This document shows positions 1-6,304 of a stretch of DNA of 6,304 nt, one piece after another. The stretch spans positions 1 through 6,304 of the forward strand of contig CAYNCU010000231.1 of NCBI GenBank assembly GCA_964395765.1, in the 5' to 3' direction. Every line of letters starts with the position of its first letter. Positions within the stretch are counted from its first letter, which is position 1. The notes beneath the pieces are model-generated. The model was not told the DNA's origin. It was given only the letters and a program-made list of their open reading frames with translations, and made no database searches. The translations under genes were made by a program, and so were the position numbers. The DNA comes from DATDPY01 sp964395765 (GTDB lineage Bacteria; Bacteroidota; Bacteroidia; Cytophagales; Cyclobacteriaceae).

Positions 1-1458
1 TCAAGAAGCAAAGAAAATTTCACCCCCCTGAATCCACCCTATGTTGGCATGTATGTTTGCGGTCCTACCGTTTATAGTGATGTTCATCTGGGGAATGTCA
101 GAACTTTCATGAGCTTCGATGTTATCTATCGATACCTGAAACACCTGGGCTATAAGGTGCGTTATGTCCGTAACATAACCGATGTCGGACACCTGGAAAG
201 CGACGCCGACGAAGGGGAGGACAAGATAGCTATCAAGGCCAAACTGGAAAACCTTGAACCCATGGAAATTGTACAGCGTTATACCCTGGGCTTTCATCAG
301 GTAATGGACCTGTTCAATATTCTTTATCCCTCGATTGAACCCGTGGCCACAAGCCATATTATCGATCAGATCGAAATGATCGAGGAAATACTGAAAAATG
401 GCTATGCTTATGTGGTAAATGGTTCGGTTTATTTCGATGTAAAAAAGTATTCGGAAAAAAATAATTATGGAAAGCTGTCCGGAAGAGTGCTGGAGGATTT
501 AATCGCCGGGAACAGGGAACTGGAGGCGCAGGATGAAAAAAGGAATAGGGAAGACTTCGCTCTTTGGAAAAAGGCGCCGGCAGAGCATATCATGAAATGG
601 AATTCACCCTGGAGTCCGGGCTTCCCGGGCTGGCACCTGGAATGTTCGGTTATGAGCACGAAATACCTGGGTAAAACATTCGATATTCACGGGGGAGGCA
701 TGGATCTGAAATTCCCTCATCACGAATGCGAGATTGCCCAATCCGTAGGATCCTGCGGACAAGAACCGGTTCGTTACTGGATCCATACCAATATGTTAAC
801 GGTAAATGGACAAAAGATGAGCAAATCTTTGGGAAATTCATTCCTGCCCGGTGAACTGATCACGGGTAATCATCCCATGCTGGATCAACCGTATAGCCCC
901 ATGTCCGTAAGATTTTTTATGCTGCAGTCCCATTATGCAAGCACCCTTGACATTTCCAACGATGCACTGAAAGCCGCCGTAAAGGGCTACAAGAGAATAT
1001 CAAACGGTATAAAGCTGGCCCGCAGCCTTCAATACAAAGCCGAAGAAGGCGTAAATGCGGACCCGGAAGAAATAAAACAAGTGAACGACTTATGTGATAA
1101 ATGTTACCTGTCGATGAACGATGACTTTAATACGGCAGTAACCATAAGTCATTTGTTCAATCTTTTGAAAAAAATAAATAATCTTCAGACAGGCAACCTG
1201 AAATATGCCCGCCTGGGGAAAGAAGGATTTAATAAGCTGATTTCAACTTACCTGTCATTTACCGGCGAAATACTAGGATTGAAAGAGGAAAAACTTGAAA
1301 ACTCCGAAGCACTTCTTGACATTATCCTGAAATTTTATGCCGATGCAAAATCCAAAAAAGAGTATGACAAAGTTGATAATATCCGTGCCCTGCTGAAGAG
1401 TCTCGGTATAACTCTGAAGGATTTGAAAAACCAGATTGACTGGGCCTATGAGGAATAA
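1..1458 (+). CDS. cysS: Cysteinyl-tRNA synthetase (CysRS), 5'-truncated by window edge
   Basis: This is the cytoplasmic class Ia synthetase that charges tRNA-Cys with cysteine. The reading frame is open from base 1, and residues before the Met at 49 (ending NPPYVG, then MYVCGPTVY) fit the normal CysRS N-terminus. The ATG at 49 is therefore internal, and roughly the first ten or more codons lie upstream of the window. Numbering from the first codon seen, the HIGH-type signature is HLGN (residues 29-32, bases 85-96) and KMSKS is at residues 272-276 (bases 814-828). The zinc ligands expected from E. coli CysRS are present: Cys20, Cys215 in GWHLECS, and His240 and Glu244 in FPHHECE. The C-terminal helical region runs to a TAA at 1456-1458. 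The 485 visible residues suggest an almost complete protein of normal length. The next gene starts inside its last codons. The family assignment is very secure. Confidence 0.98.
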   Translation, partial: SRSKENFTPLNPPYVGMYVCGPTVYSDVHLGNVRTFMSFDVIYRYLKHLGYKVRYVRNITDVGHLESDADEGEDKIAIKAKLENLEPMEIVQRYTLGFHQVMDLFNILYPSIEPVATSHIIDQIEMIEEILKNGYAYVVNGSVYFDVKKYSEKNNYGKLSGRVLEDLIAGNRELEAQDEKRNREDFALWKKAPAEHIMKWNSPWSPGFPGWHLECSVMSTKYLGKTFDIHGGGMDLKFPHHECEIAQSVGSCGQEPVRYWIHTNMLTVNGQKMSKSLGNSFLPGELITGNHPMLDQPYSPMSVRFFMLQSHYASTLDISNDALKAAVKGYKRISNGIKLARSLQYKAEEGVNADPEEIKQVNDLCDKCYLSMNDDFNTAVTISHLFNLLKKINNLQTGNLKYARLGKEGFNKLISTYLSFTGEILGLKEEKLENSEALLDIILKFYADAKSKKEYDKVDNIRALLKSLGITLKDLKNQIDWAYEE

Positions 1459-2461
1459 GTACCTGCTTTATCTGCCTTTTATTTTTATATTTTTCGTCAC
1501 TTCCTGCAACAGGAAAAGCGCGGAGAAAAAGGAAACGGAAGTAATTGAAAAACCCTTATCCCCCGCTCCTGCCTTTAATTCGGATTCTGCATATTCTTTT
1601 GTAAATAAACAGGTACAATTCGGGCCCCGGATACCAGATTCTCCACCTCATACAGCCTGTGGTAATTATTTGGTTGATGAATTAAAAAGGTTCGGCGCCA
1701 AAGTTACCCTTCAGCAATTCACCGCCGATTCCTACAATGGGCAGGAATTAAAACTGAAAAACATAATTGCCTCTCTTGACACACAGAATCAGAAAAAAAT
1801 CTTACTGGCCGCCCATTGGGATACCAGGCCTTTTGCCGATAAGGATTCTATTAACCCTCGTCGCCCATTCGACGGGGCTAATGATGGCGCCAGTGGAGTA
1901 GGCATTCTGCTTGAGATTGCACGGGTATTATCAATAAACAAACCTCCGGATGTCGCGGTCGATATCGTATTATTTGACGGAGAAGATGACGGGCCGCCTG
2001 AGTTCGATAATCAATCGGATAATGATAATTCAAGTGAAATTTGGTGGTGCCTGGGTTCGCAATACTGGTCAAAAAATCCGCACAAAAAAAATTACTCTGC
2101 CTACTATGGTATTCTGCTGGATATGGCCGGGGCTAAAAATGCACATTTTTATAAAGAAGGAGGTTCTATGCAATTTGCAAAAAAAATAACGGATCATGTT
2201 TGGGACATTGCAGACCGGAGTGGTTATTCCGGAATTTTTATAAATGCACAAAGCCCCGGTATAACGGACGATCATATTTTTATTAACCAGTATCTGCATA
2301 TCCCGACGATCGATATTATTGATTATGACCCCAACCGTCCTGACTCCTACTTTCCCTATTACCATCATACCCATTATGATAATATGTCGATTATTGATAA
2401 AAATACTTTGAAAGCAGTAGGCCAGACACTGCTGAATGTCATCTACAACGAAAGCAAATAA
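1448..2461 (+). CDS. Lipoprotein glutaminyl-peptide cyclotransferase-like protein (M28 zinc-peptidase fold)
   Basis: Probable type II glutaminyl cyclase, which turns N-terminal glutamine of exported proteins into pyroglutamate; 337 aa from ATG 1448. That start gives a short basic N-terminus, a hydrophobic stretch (residues 5-17) and a lipobox VTSC with Cys20, so a membrane-anchored lipoprotein acting outside the cytoplasm is expected. M28-type features follow in order: AAHWDTRP (His123), GANDGASG (Asp146), FDGEDDG (Glu179, Asp180), LLDMAGA (Asp225), TDDH (Asp274/275) and HTHYDN (His307). By alignment with human QC these match the zinc ligands Asp/Glu/His and the catalytic Glu and Asp. The mammalian Trp before the zinc His is His306 here. 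A 4-codon longer TTG start (1436) is possible but would weaken the signal peptide. The ATG overlaps the cysS stop by 11 bases, suggesting translational coupling. An M28 aminopeptidase is the alternative, but the GED, LLDMAGA and TDDH pattern favours a cyclase. Confidence 0.88.
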   Translation: MRNKYLLYLPFIFIFFVTSCNRKSAEKKETEVIEKPLSPAPAFNSDSAYSFVNKQVQFGPRIPDSPPHTACGNYLVDELKRFGAKVTLQQFTADSYNGQELKLKNIIASLDTQNQKKILLAAHWDTRPFADKDSINPRRPFDGANDGASGVGILLEIARVLSINKPPDVAVDIVLFDGEDDGPPEFDNQSDNDNSSEIWWCLGSQYWSKNPHKKNYSAYYGILLDMAGAKNAHFYKEGGSMQFAKKITDHVWDIADRSGYSGIFINAQSPGITDDHIFINQYLHIPTIDIIDYDPNRPDSYFPYYHHTHYDNMSIIDKNTLKAVGQTLLNVIYNESK

Positions 2462-2477
2462 TTGATTAATTTTACAA

Positions 2478-2525
2478 GGTTTTAACTGCTGCCCCGGCCA
2501 TAAAGCCGGGGCAGCAGTTAAAACC
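2478..2525. repeat. Perfect inverted repeat, 21-bp arms with 6-nt loop; candidate terminator or mRNA hairpin
   Basis: The left arm (2478-2498) and right arm (2505-2525) are exact reverse complements, separated by CATAAA. The inner part is GC-rich (CTGCTGCCCCGGC pairing with GCCGGGGCAGCAG) and the outer part is GGTTTTAA pairing with TTAAAACC. It begins 17 bases after the stop codon of the cyclase gene and ends 20 bases before the ffh ATG. Its position and strength fit a transcription terminator for the cysS-cyclase unit. However, no run of T follows the stem on either strand, so canonical intrinsic termination is not shown. It could instead be an RNA-processing or stability hairpin in a cysS-cyclase-ffh transcript, or a dispersed palindromic repeat. 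The structure is certain; the function is inferred. Confidence 0.8.
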
Positions 2526-2545
2526 CTCACAAACCATTGTTGATC

Positions 2546-3874
2546 ATGTTTGATAATCTCAGTTTTAAACTTGAACAGGCTTTTAAAACCCTCCGCGGGC
2601 AGGGAAAGATCAGTGATATAAATATCGCCTCCACCATTAAGGAAATCAGGAGAGCGCTTATTGATGCGGATGTCAATTATAAGGTGGCAAAAGAAGTTAC
2701 CGACAATATCCGCGATAAAGCAATGGGCAGGGATGTACTGATTGCCGTATCCCCGGGTCAGTTACTGACCAAAATCGTTGCTGAAGAACTGACCATCCTG
2801 ATGGGAAGTACGCAAAGCGAGATAAATATCAAAAGCGAACCGTCGGTAATTCTTATTGCTGGTTTACAAGGTTCAGGTAAAACTACCTTTTCAGCTAAGC
2901 TGGCTAATTTTTTAAAAAAACAGGGAAGACAATCCCTGTTGGTTGCCTGTGACATTTACAGGCCTGCGGCAATTGACCAGTTAAAAGTGCTGGGGGAACA
3001 AACAGGAATTGAAGTGTACGCCGAACCGGAAAATAAAAACCCGGTAAATATTGCAAAAAAGGCTCTCGACCATGCTAAAAAATCAGGATTAAAAATCGTA
3101 ATTGTTGATACGGCCGGGCGGCTGGCAATTGATGAACAAATGATGGATGAAATTGCCTCACTGAAATCCGCACTTAAACCCTCCGAAACATTATTTGTCG
3201 TCGATTCCATGACCGGCCAGGATGCGGTGAATACTGCCAAGGCTTTTAATGATCGCCTGGATTTTGATGGCGTTGTACTTACAAAACTGGATGGCGATGC
3301 CCGTGGTGGCGCCGCATTATCAATACGGGCAGTCGTAAATAAACCCATAAAGTTTATAGGTACGGGCGAGAAAATGGACGCCATTGATGTATTCCACCCG
3401 GACCGTATGGCTCAGCGAATCCTTGGTATGGGCGACGTAATCTCGCTGGTGGAAAAAGCCCAGCAATCCTTCGATGAGCAGGAGGCACAAAGGCTGAGTA
3501 AAAAAATACGGAAAAATCAATTTGATTTTAATGATTTTCTCTCCCAGCTTCAACAGGTCCGAAAAATGGGTAACCTGAAGGATCTCGTGAGTATGATTCC
3601 GGGAGTTGGAAAAGCCATGAAAGGTATGGATATTGACGATAATTCTTTCAGGCCCATTGAGGCTATCATTCATTCCATGACACCGAAGGAAAGATCCGAA
3701 CCTGATTTAATAAATGGCAGCCGCCGGAAAAGAATCGCCGAAGGGAGTGGCACCAGTATCCAGGAGGTAAACAACCTGATGAAACAATTCAGTGAAATGC
3801 GAAAAATGATGAAAACCATGAATAAAATGGGAGGCAAGAGGAACATGGCGAACATGAATATGCTCAAAAAATAA
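2546..3874 (+). CDS. ffh: Signal recognition particle protein Ffh (SRP54 homologue)
   Basis: Cytoplasmic SRP GTPase that binds signal sequences on nascent chains, pairs with the receptor FtsY and delivers ribosomes to the Sec translocon. The 442 aa length is usual for bacterial Ffh. The N domain opens with MFDNLSFKLEQAFKTLRG and contains the RRALIDADVNYKVAK segment (about 35-49). The G domain carries the P-loop GLQGSGKTT (106-114), DTAGR (188-192), TKLDG (246-250) and GTGEK (272-276). The methionine-rich M domain (about 300-442) has the NLKDLVSMIPG segment and the 4.5S RNA-binding signature SRRKRIAEGSG (392-402). The ATG at 2546 matches the conserved MFDNL start; a TTG three codons upstream is in frame but unlikely. 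No Shine-Dalgarno sequence is visible. It lies on the same strand as the cyclase gene, separated by a long hairpin, and converges on pdhB. No TAnnTTTG promoter was found in the 84-base gap. Confidence 0.98.
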   Translation: MFDNLSFKLEQAFKTLRGQGKISDINIASTIKEIRRALIDADVNYKVAKEVTDNIRDKAMGRDVLIAVSPGQLLTKIVAEELTILMGSTQSEINIKSEPSVILIAGLQGSGKTTFSAKLANFLKKQGRQSLLVACDIYRPAAIDQLKVLGEQTGIEVYAEPENKNPVNIAKKALDHAKKSGLKIVIVDTAGRLAIDEQMMDEIASLKSALKPSETLFVVDSMTGQDAVNTAKAFNDRLDFDGVVLTKLDGDARGGAALSIRAVVNKPIKFIGTGEKMDAIDVFHPDRMAQRILGMGDVISLVEKAQQSFDEQEAQRLSKKIRKNQFDFNDFLSQLQQVRKMGNLKDLVSMIPGVGKAMKGMDIDDNSFRPIEAIIHSMTPKERSEPDLINGSRRKRIAEGSGTSIQEVNNLMKQFSEMRKMMKTMNKMGGKRNMANMNMLKK

Positions 3875-3964
3875 TTTTCCCGGCGATCAACCTACCTAAT
3901 ATCATTCCTTCTCTGAATTTTCTGTAATTTCCCCCTGGTTGGTTTATGTAATTCTACCTGATAA

Positions 3965-4942
3965 TTACAGATATAAAACCGATTTTAAAGCTTCTATCGT
4001 TTTGTGAGGACTGGGTAATACTGCTTCAAGCAAAGTCGGGGCGTAGGGAAGGGGAACATCTTTGCAGACGACCCTTTTAATCGGGGCATCAAGGTAATCA
4101 AATGCATTGCGCTGAATATGAAATGAAATTTCAGAGGAAAGGGATGACAAGGGCCATGATTCTTCCACGATAACGAGGCGATTGGTTTTTTTGACTGAAT
4201 TAATCACAGTTCTGAAATCTATAGGCCTCACGGTTCTCAGATCGATAACCTCACAGGAAACGCCTTCCTTTTCCATTTCCATGGCAGCTTCCATAGCAAC
4301 CTTCATGATCTTTCCAAAGGAAACAATAGTTACATCCTTGCCCGGTTTTTTAATATCCGCAACCCCCAGGGGAATCATGAATTCTTCCTCAGGTACCTCA
4401 CCTTTGTCGCCGTACATTAATTCCGATTCCATGAACAAGACAGGATCATCATCCCGGATTGCCGTTTTAAGCAAACCTTTGGCGTCATACGGATTGGAAG
4501 GAATTACTACTTTAAGGCCAGGTGTATTGGCATACCAGTTTTCGAAGTTCTGGGAATGCTGTGCTCCCAGCTGACCGGCATTACCGGTTGGGCCACGGAA
4601 AACAATCGGAACATTGAATTGTCCCCCGGACATATAAGATATTTTAGGAGCGGTATTGATGAGCTGGTCAATGGCGACCAATGAAAAGTTAAAGGTCATA
4701 AATTCAATGATCGGTCTCAAGCCATTCATGGCTGCGCCAATGCCCAGACCGGTAAATCCAAGTTCAGTGATAGGAGTATCCAGGATTCTTTTAGGACCGA
4801 ATTCTTCAAGCATACCCTGGCTTACTTTATAAGCCCCGTTATATTCGGCAACTTCTTCCCCCATCAGGAATATATTTTCATCCCTGCGCATTTCCTCCGA
4901 CATAGCCTCCCTTAATGCTTCTCTGAACTGAATTTCTCTCAT
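3965..4942 (-). CDS. pdhB: Pyruvate dehydrogenase E1 component, beta subunit
   Basis: Beta subunit of the alpha2-beta2 thiamine-diphosphate E1 enzyme, which decarboxylates pyruvate and passes the acetyl group to the lipoyl arm of E2. The protein is 325 aa, normal for the family, and aligns end to end by eye with PDHB. Visible features: the N-terminal FREALREAMSEEM helix and GEEVAEYNGAYKVSQG; TPITELGFTGLGIGAA with Glu60, expected to activate the ThDP pyrimidine ring; the EFMTFNFSLVAIDQLINTAPK helix region; and FRGPTGNAGQLGAQHSQ with His129. The C-terminal transketolase domain (about 200-325) includes DLRTVRPID and VEESWP. The sequence around YMSGGQFNVPIVFRGP resembles PDHB more than branched-chain E1 beta, although a 2-oxoisovalerate role is not fully excluded. 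The gene stands alone: no E1 alpha, E2 or E3 gene is adjacent. A Bacteroidota-type promoter lies just upstream, so it is probably monocistronic. Confidence 0.95.
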   Translation of the reverse strand: MREIQFREALREAMSEEMRRDENIFLMGEEVAEYNGAYKVSQGMLEEFGPKRILDTPITELGFTGLGIGAAMNGLRPIIEFMTFNFSLVAIDQLINTAPKISYMSGGQFNVPIVFRGPTGNAGQLGAQHSQNFENWYANTPGLKVVIPSNPYDAKGLLKTAIRDDDPVLFMESELMYGDKGEVPEEEFMIPLGVADIKKPGKDVTIVSFGKIMKVAMEAAMEMEKEGVSCEVIDLRTVRPIDFRTVINSVKKTNRLVIVEESWPLSSLSSEISFHIQRNAFDYLDAPIKRVVCKDVPLPYAPTLLEAVLPSPHKTIEALKSVLYL

Positions 4943-4968
4943 GGTCTAGCTTATATTTACAGGAATTG

Positions 4969-4999
4969 CAAAAATAGAGATAAAGCCACCATTTACAAA
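4969..4999 (-). promoter_or_regulatory. Bacteroidota-type promoter (-33 TTTG / -7 TAnnTTTG) for pdhB
   Basis: On the minus strand the -33 element TTTG (plus-strand 4996-4999) and the -7 element TATTTTTG (plus-strand 4969-4976) are separated by 19 bases. Both match the TTTG/TAnnTTTG consensus known for the primary sigma factor of Bacteroides and relatives. Transcription would start near 4960-4963, leaving a leader of about 20 bases before the pdhB ATG at 4942. The leader, ending AAGCTAGACC, holds no Shine-Dalgarno sequence. It sits downstream of the terminator of the neighbouring OmpA/TPR gene, as an independent promoter should. The motif match is direct; the activity is inferred. Confidence 0.7.
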
Positions 5000-5023
5000 G
5001 TGCTGTTTAAACTGATTTGGACA

Positions 5024-5059
5024 AAAAAAGAGGCTGACATAAATGACAGCCTCTTTTTT
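5024..5059 (-). terminator. Rho-independent terminator of the OmpA-like/TPR gene
   Basis: Read on the minus strand, a GAGGCTG/CAGCCTC stem (plus-strand 5030-5036 and 5047-5053) is flanked by A and T runs that extend pairing to 13 bp (outer arms 5024-5029 and 5054-5059). Two more pairs can form inside past one mismatch, closing a 4-nt loop. A run of seven T residues follows the GC stem in the direction of the minus-strand gene, which stops at 5075. This is a textbook intrinsic terminator. The T run on the plus strand makes it symmetric, but no plus-strand gene reads into it here. Confidence 0.92.
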
Positions 5060-5074
5060 AGAATATTTTTAGAA

Positions 5075-6304
5075 TTATTGCAAGGCATCTTTGAAACCTT
5101 GTGAATCCACATATTTTGCAAATTCAAGATCTCCCATAGCCTTCTGCTTTAAAGAAGGATCGGCATTGACAGCTTTTTTAAGATTATCGGTAAGATCCGT
5201 TGCATTTCCGGTTCTTGCTCCAACAATTGCTAATCCGTAGTAGGCCATCGCATAGTCAGCATCCTTGCCAATTACATTATTAAATGAATTCTTGGCAGGA
5301 TCATTTTCCTTTTGCAGCAGGTGGGCAAGACCGAGATCAAACTGAACATCTGTTGATTGATCGCCTTTTTCAAAGGAAGCGATTGCCTGTTCGTAGTTAC
5401 CGGTCTTGATCTGTAATGCCCCTTCAACAGCGCTGAAACCCTGTGCATGTTTTGCAGGAGGATTCATTTGCATAGCTTTTGAAAGTTCATCAAGTCCCTG
5501 GTCATTCTTACCCTGCATCACGTAGGCGACACCAAGGTTTCCATGGGCATGCGGGTTTTTATCTCTTTTATTGATGGAAATCTGTAGATCAGCAACTGCT
5601 TTATCTACATTGGCGCCCGGATCCCTTCCTGCTTTTATATCTTCCATAGCCTTGGCCAGATAAACAGCACCAAGGTTATTATAAGCCGCAAAATTCGGAT
5701 ATTGTTTTGTAGCTACCAGGTAGATCTGTTCCTTTTCGTCCAGGGAAGGAGTCAGGAAAGCGGCATAAGCCATTTCACCGTAAGTAAGGGTATCGGCAGG
5801 GGCAGTTCCGTTTACAATGGCCTTAGCCAGAACGGCAATTTCTGCAGCCGTTTTCTTTTCCTTTACTTTCAGGATCTCGGTTTGTGCGGTACGCAATCCG
5901 GGATAGATATCTTTGAAAACCATCTTATAGGACGGCAGTTTTTCAAGTTTCTTTTGTTGTTCAACAAAAGTTCCGGATCCGTTGACGATATCAAGGTATT
6001 GCTGTTTTTGTGCTGAACTTAACTTTGAATAATTGTTCAAAGAATCCTTGAATTGTCCCCAGTCTTCAACAACAGGTTTTAAAATGAATTTAATGGAATC
6101 AGCAAGACCTTTATAGTCATATTTCTTCATCATTCTCTGGTAAAATGATTGGATACTCTTTGCCCTGTCATTGGAAAGATGAGAATTGATGGTCTCAGAA
6201 CCTTCCGGAGAGTGAGTACCGGTAATGGTAACGGTTTTGGTCACATTTTTAGCAGCAATAAAGGCTGACAAGGAATCTTCCTTGCTCCGGTTGGTCATTC
6301 CATC
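5075..6304 (-). CDS. OmpA-like domain plus TPR-repeat protein, probable envelope protein, N-terminus outside window
   Basis: The frame is open to the window edge (Asp-Gly precede the Met at 6298), so this is the C-terminal part of a longer protein; 409 codons are visible. Numbering from that Met, residues 22-60 form the second half of an OmpA-like peptidoglycan-binding fold: VTITGTHSPEGS, then LSNDRAKSIQSFY. Residues 78-138 (VEDWGQFKD, then YKMVFKDIYPGLR) resemble the segment that follows OmpA-like domains in some Bacteroidota outer-membrane proteins. From about 200 come roughly five TPR-like helical pairs, for example AAYNNLGAVYLAKA, PHAHGNLGVAYVMQG, NYEQAIASFEKG, VQFDLGLAHLLQ and AMAYYGLAIVGARTG. 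The end (DLEFAKYVDSQGFKDAL) is a typical TPR cap. The order OmpA then TPR is not that of the T9SS protein PorE. It probably sits in the periplasm or outer membrane, but the signal sequence is not visible. No specific function or gene name can be given. A terminator follows the stop. Confidence 0.85.
   Translation of the reverse strand, partial: DGMTNRSKEDSLSAFIAAKNVTKTVTITGTHSPEGSETINSHLSNDRAKSIQSFYQRMMKKYDYKGLADSIKFILKPVVEDWGQFKDSLNNYSKLSSAQKQQYLDIVNGSGTFVEQQKKLEKLPSYKMVFKDIYPGLRTAQTEILKVKEKKTAAEIAVLAKAIVNGTAPADTLTYGEMAYAAFLTPSLDEKEQIYLVATKQYPNFAAYNNLGAVYLAKAMEDIKAGRDPGANVDKAVADLQISINKRDKNPHAHGNLGVAYVMQGKNDQGLDELSKAMQMNPPAKHAQGFSAVEGALQIKTGNYEQAIASFEKGDQSTDVQFDLGLAHLLQKENDPAKNSFNNVIGKDADYAMAYYGLAIVGARTGNATDLTDNLKKAVNADPSLKQKAMGDLEFAKYVDSQGFKDALQ

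Noticed and set aside
49..51. ATG at 49 as the true start of cysS
   Set aside because: The frame is open to base 1 and the upstream residues match the conserved CysRS N-terminus, so the gene is truncated by the window edge.
1..357. Minus-strand open frame opposite cysS
   Set aside because: Antisense shadow of a highly conserved coding region with no domain signature. The same applies to the other antisense frames over cysS, ffh, pdhB and the TPR gene.
1436..1447. TTG start four codons upstream of the cyclase ATG
   Set aside because: It adds MTGP before a good lipoprotein signal peptide that begins at ATG 1448; the ATG is the better start.
2069..2530. 153-codon minus-strand open frame opposite the cyclase gene and over the inverted repeat
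   Set aside because: It lies antisense to a well-supported gene, crosses the hairpin, and its product has no recognisable domain; it is a shadow frame.
2537..2545. TTG start three codons upstream of the ffh ATG
   Set aside because: Ffh proteins characteristically begin MFDNL, which is the ATG at 2546; there is no Shine-Dalgarno sequence to favour the TTG.
2518..2593. 11-base direct repeat TTAAAACCCTC at 2518-2528 and 2583-2593, which could let the left hairpin arm pair with early ffh codons as a switch
   Set aside because: Only about eight bases of the left arm could pair there, against 21 perfect pairs in the hairpin; the second copy encodes conserved Ffh residues and is most simply coincidence.
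3875..3964. Possible terminator between convergent ffh and pdhB (TGTAATT at 3947-3953 with AATTACA at 3963-3969, and TCTGTAATT at 3921-3929 as an alternative arm)
   Set aside because: The arms are short, AT-only or nearly so, without a GC stem or a clear T run, and the right arm overlaps the pdhB stop region; this is not strong enough to call a terminator.

Overview
The window looks like an ordinary chromosomal segment from a member of the Bacteroidota (Bacteroidetes). Three things point there: no recognisable Shine-Dalgarno sequence before the three visible start codons, a TTTG/TAnnTTTG promoter of the Bacteroidota type upstream of pdhB, and the gene content (a lipoprotein glutaminyl cyclase of the M28 fold, and an OmpA-like plus TPR envelope protein). 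Base composition is moderate and even. I see no mobile element, tRNA, rRNA, CRISPR array or other sign of a horizontally acquired island.

Layout: (1) 1-1458, plus strand, cysteinyl-tRNA synthetase (cysS), missing its first residues at the window edge. (2) 1448-2461, plus strand, a lipoprotein of the M28/glutaminyl-peptide cyclotransferase type whose start overlaps the end of cysS by 11 bases. (3) 2478-2525, a perfect inverted repeat with 21-bp arms between that gene and ffh. (4) 2546-3874, plus strand, ffh, the signal recognition particle GTPase. (5) 3965-4942, minus strand, the pyruvate dehydrogenase E1 beta subunit (pdhB), convergent with ffh and with its own promoter at 4969-4999. (6) 5024-5059, a strong intrinsic terminator for the last gene. 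(7) 5075-6304, minus strand, an OmpA-like/TPR protein whose N-terminus lies beyond the window.

How they work together: these are mostly unrelated housekeeping functions (translation, protein export, central carbon metabolism, envelope). One plausible thematic link is that SRP (Ffh) delivers proteins to the Sec translocon, while the cyclase would cap N-terminal glutamine on exported proteins after signal peptide removal, a modification known to be common in Bacteroidota. That link is an inference from adjacency only. I did not find a convincing undescribed system. The items most worth checking are the perfect 21-bp inverted repeat ahead of ffh, the active-site substitution in the cyclase, and the uncharacterised OmpA-TPR protein.
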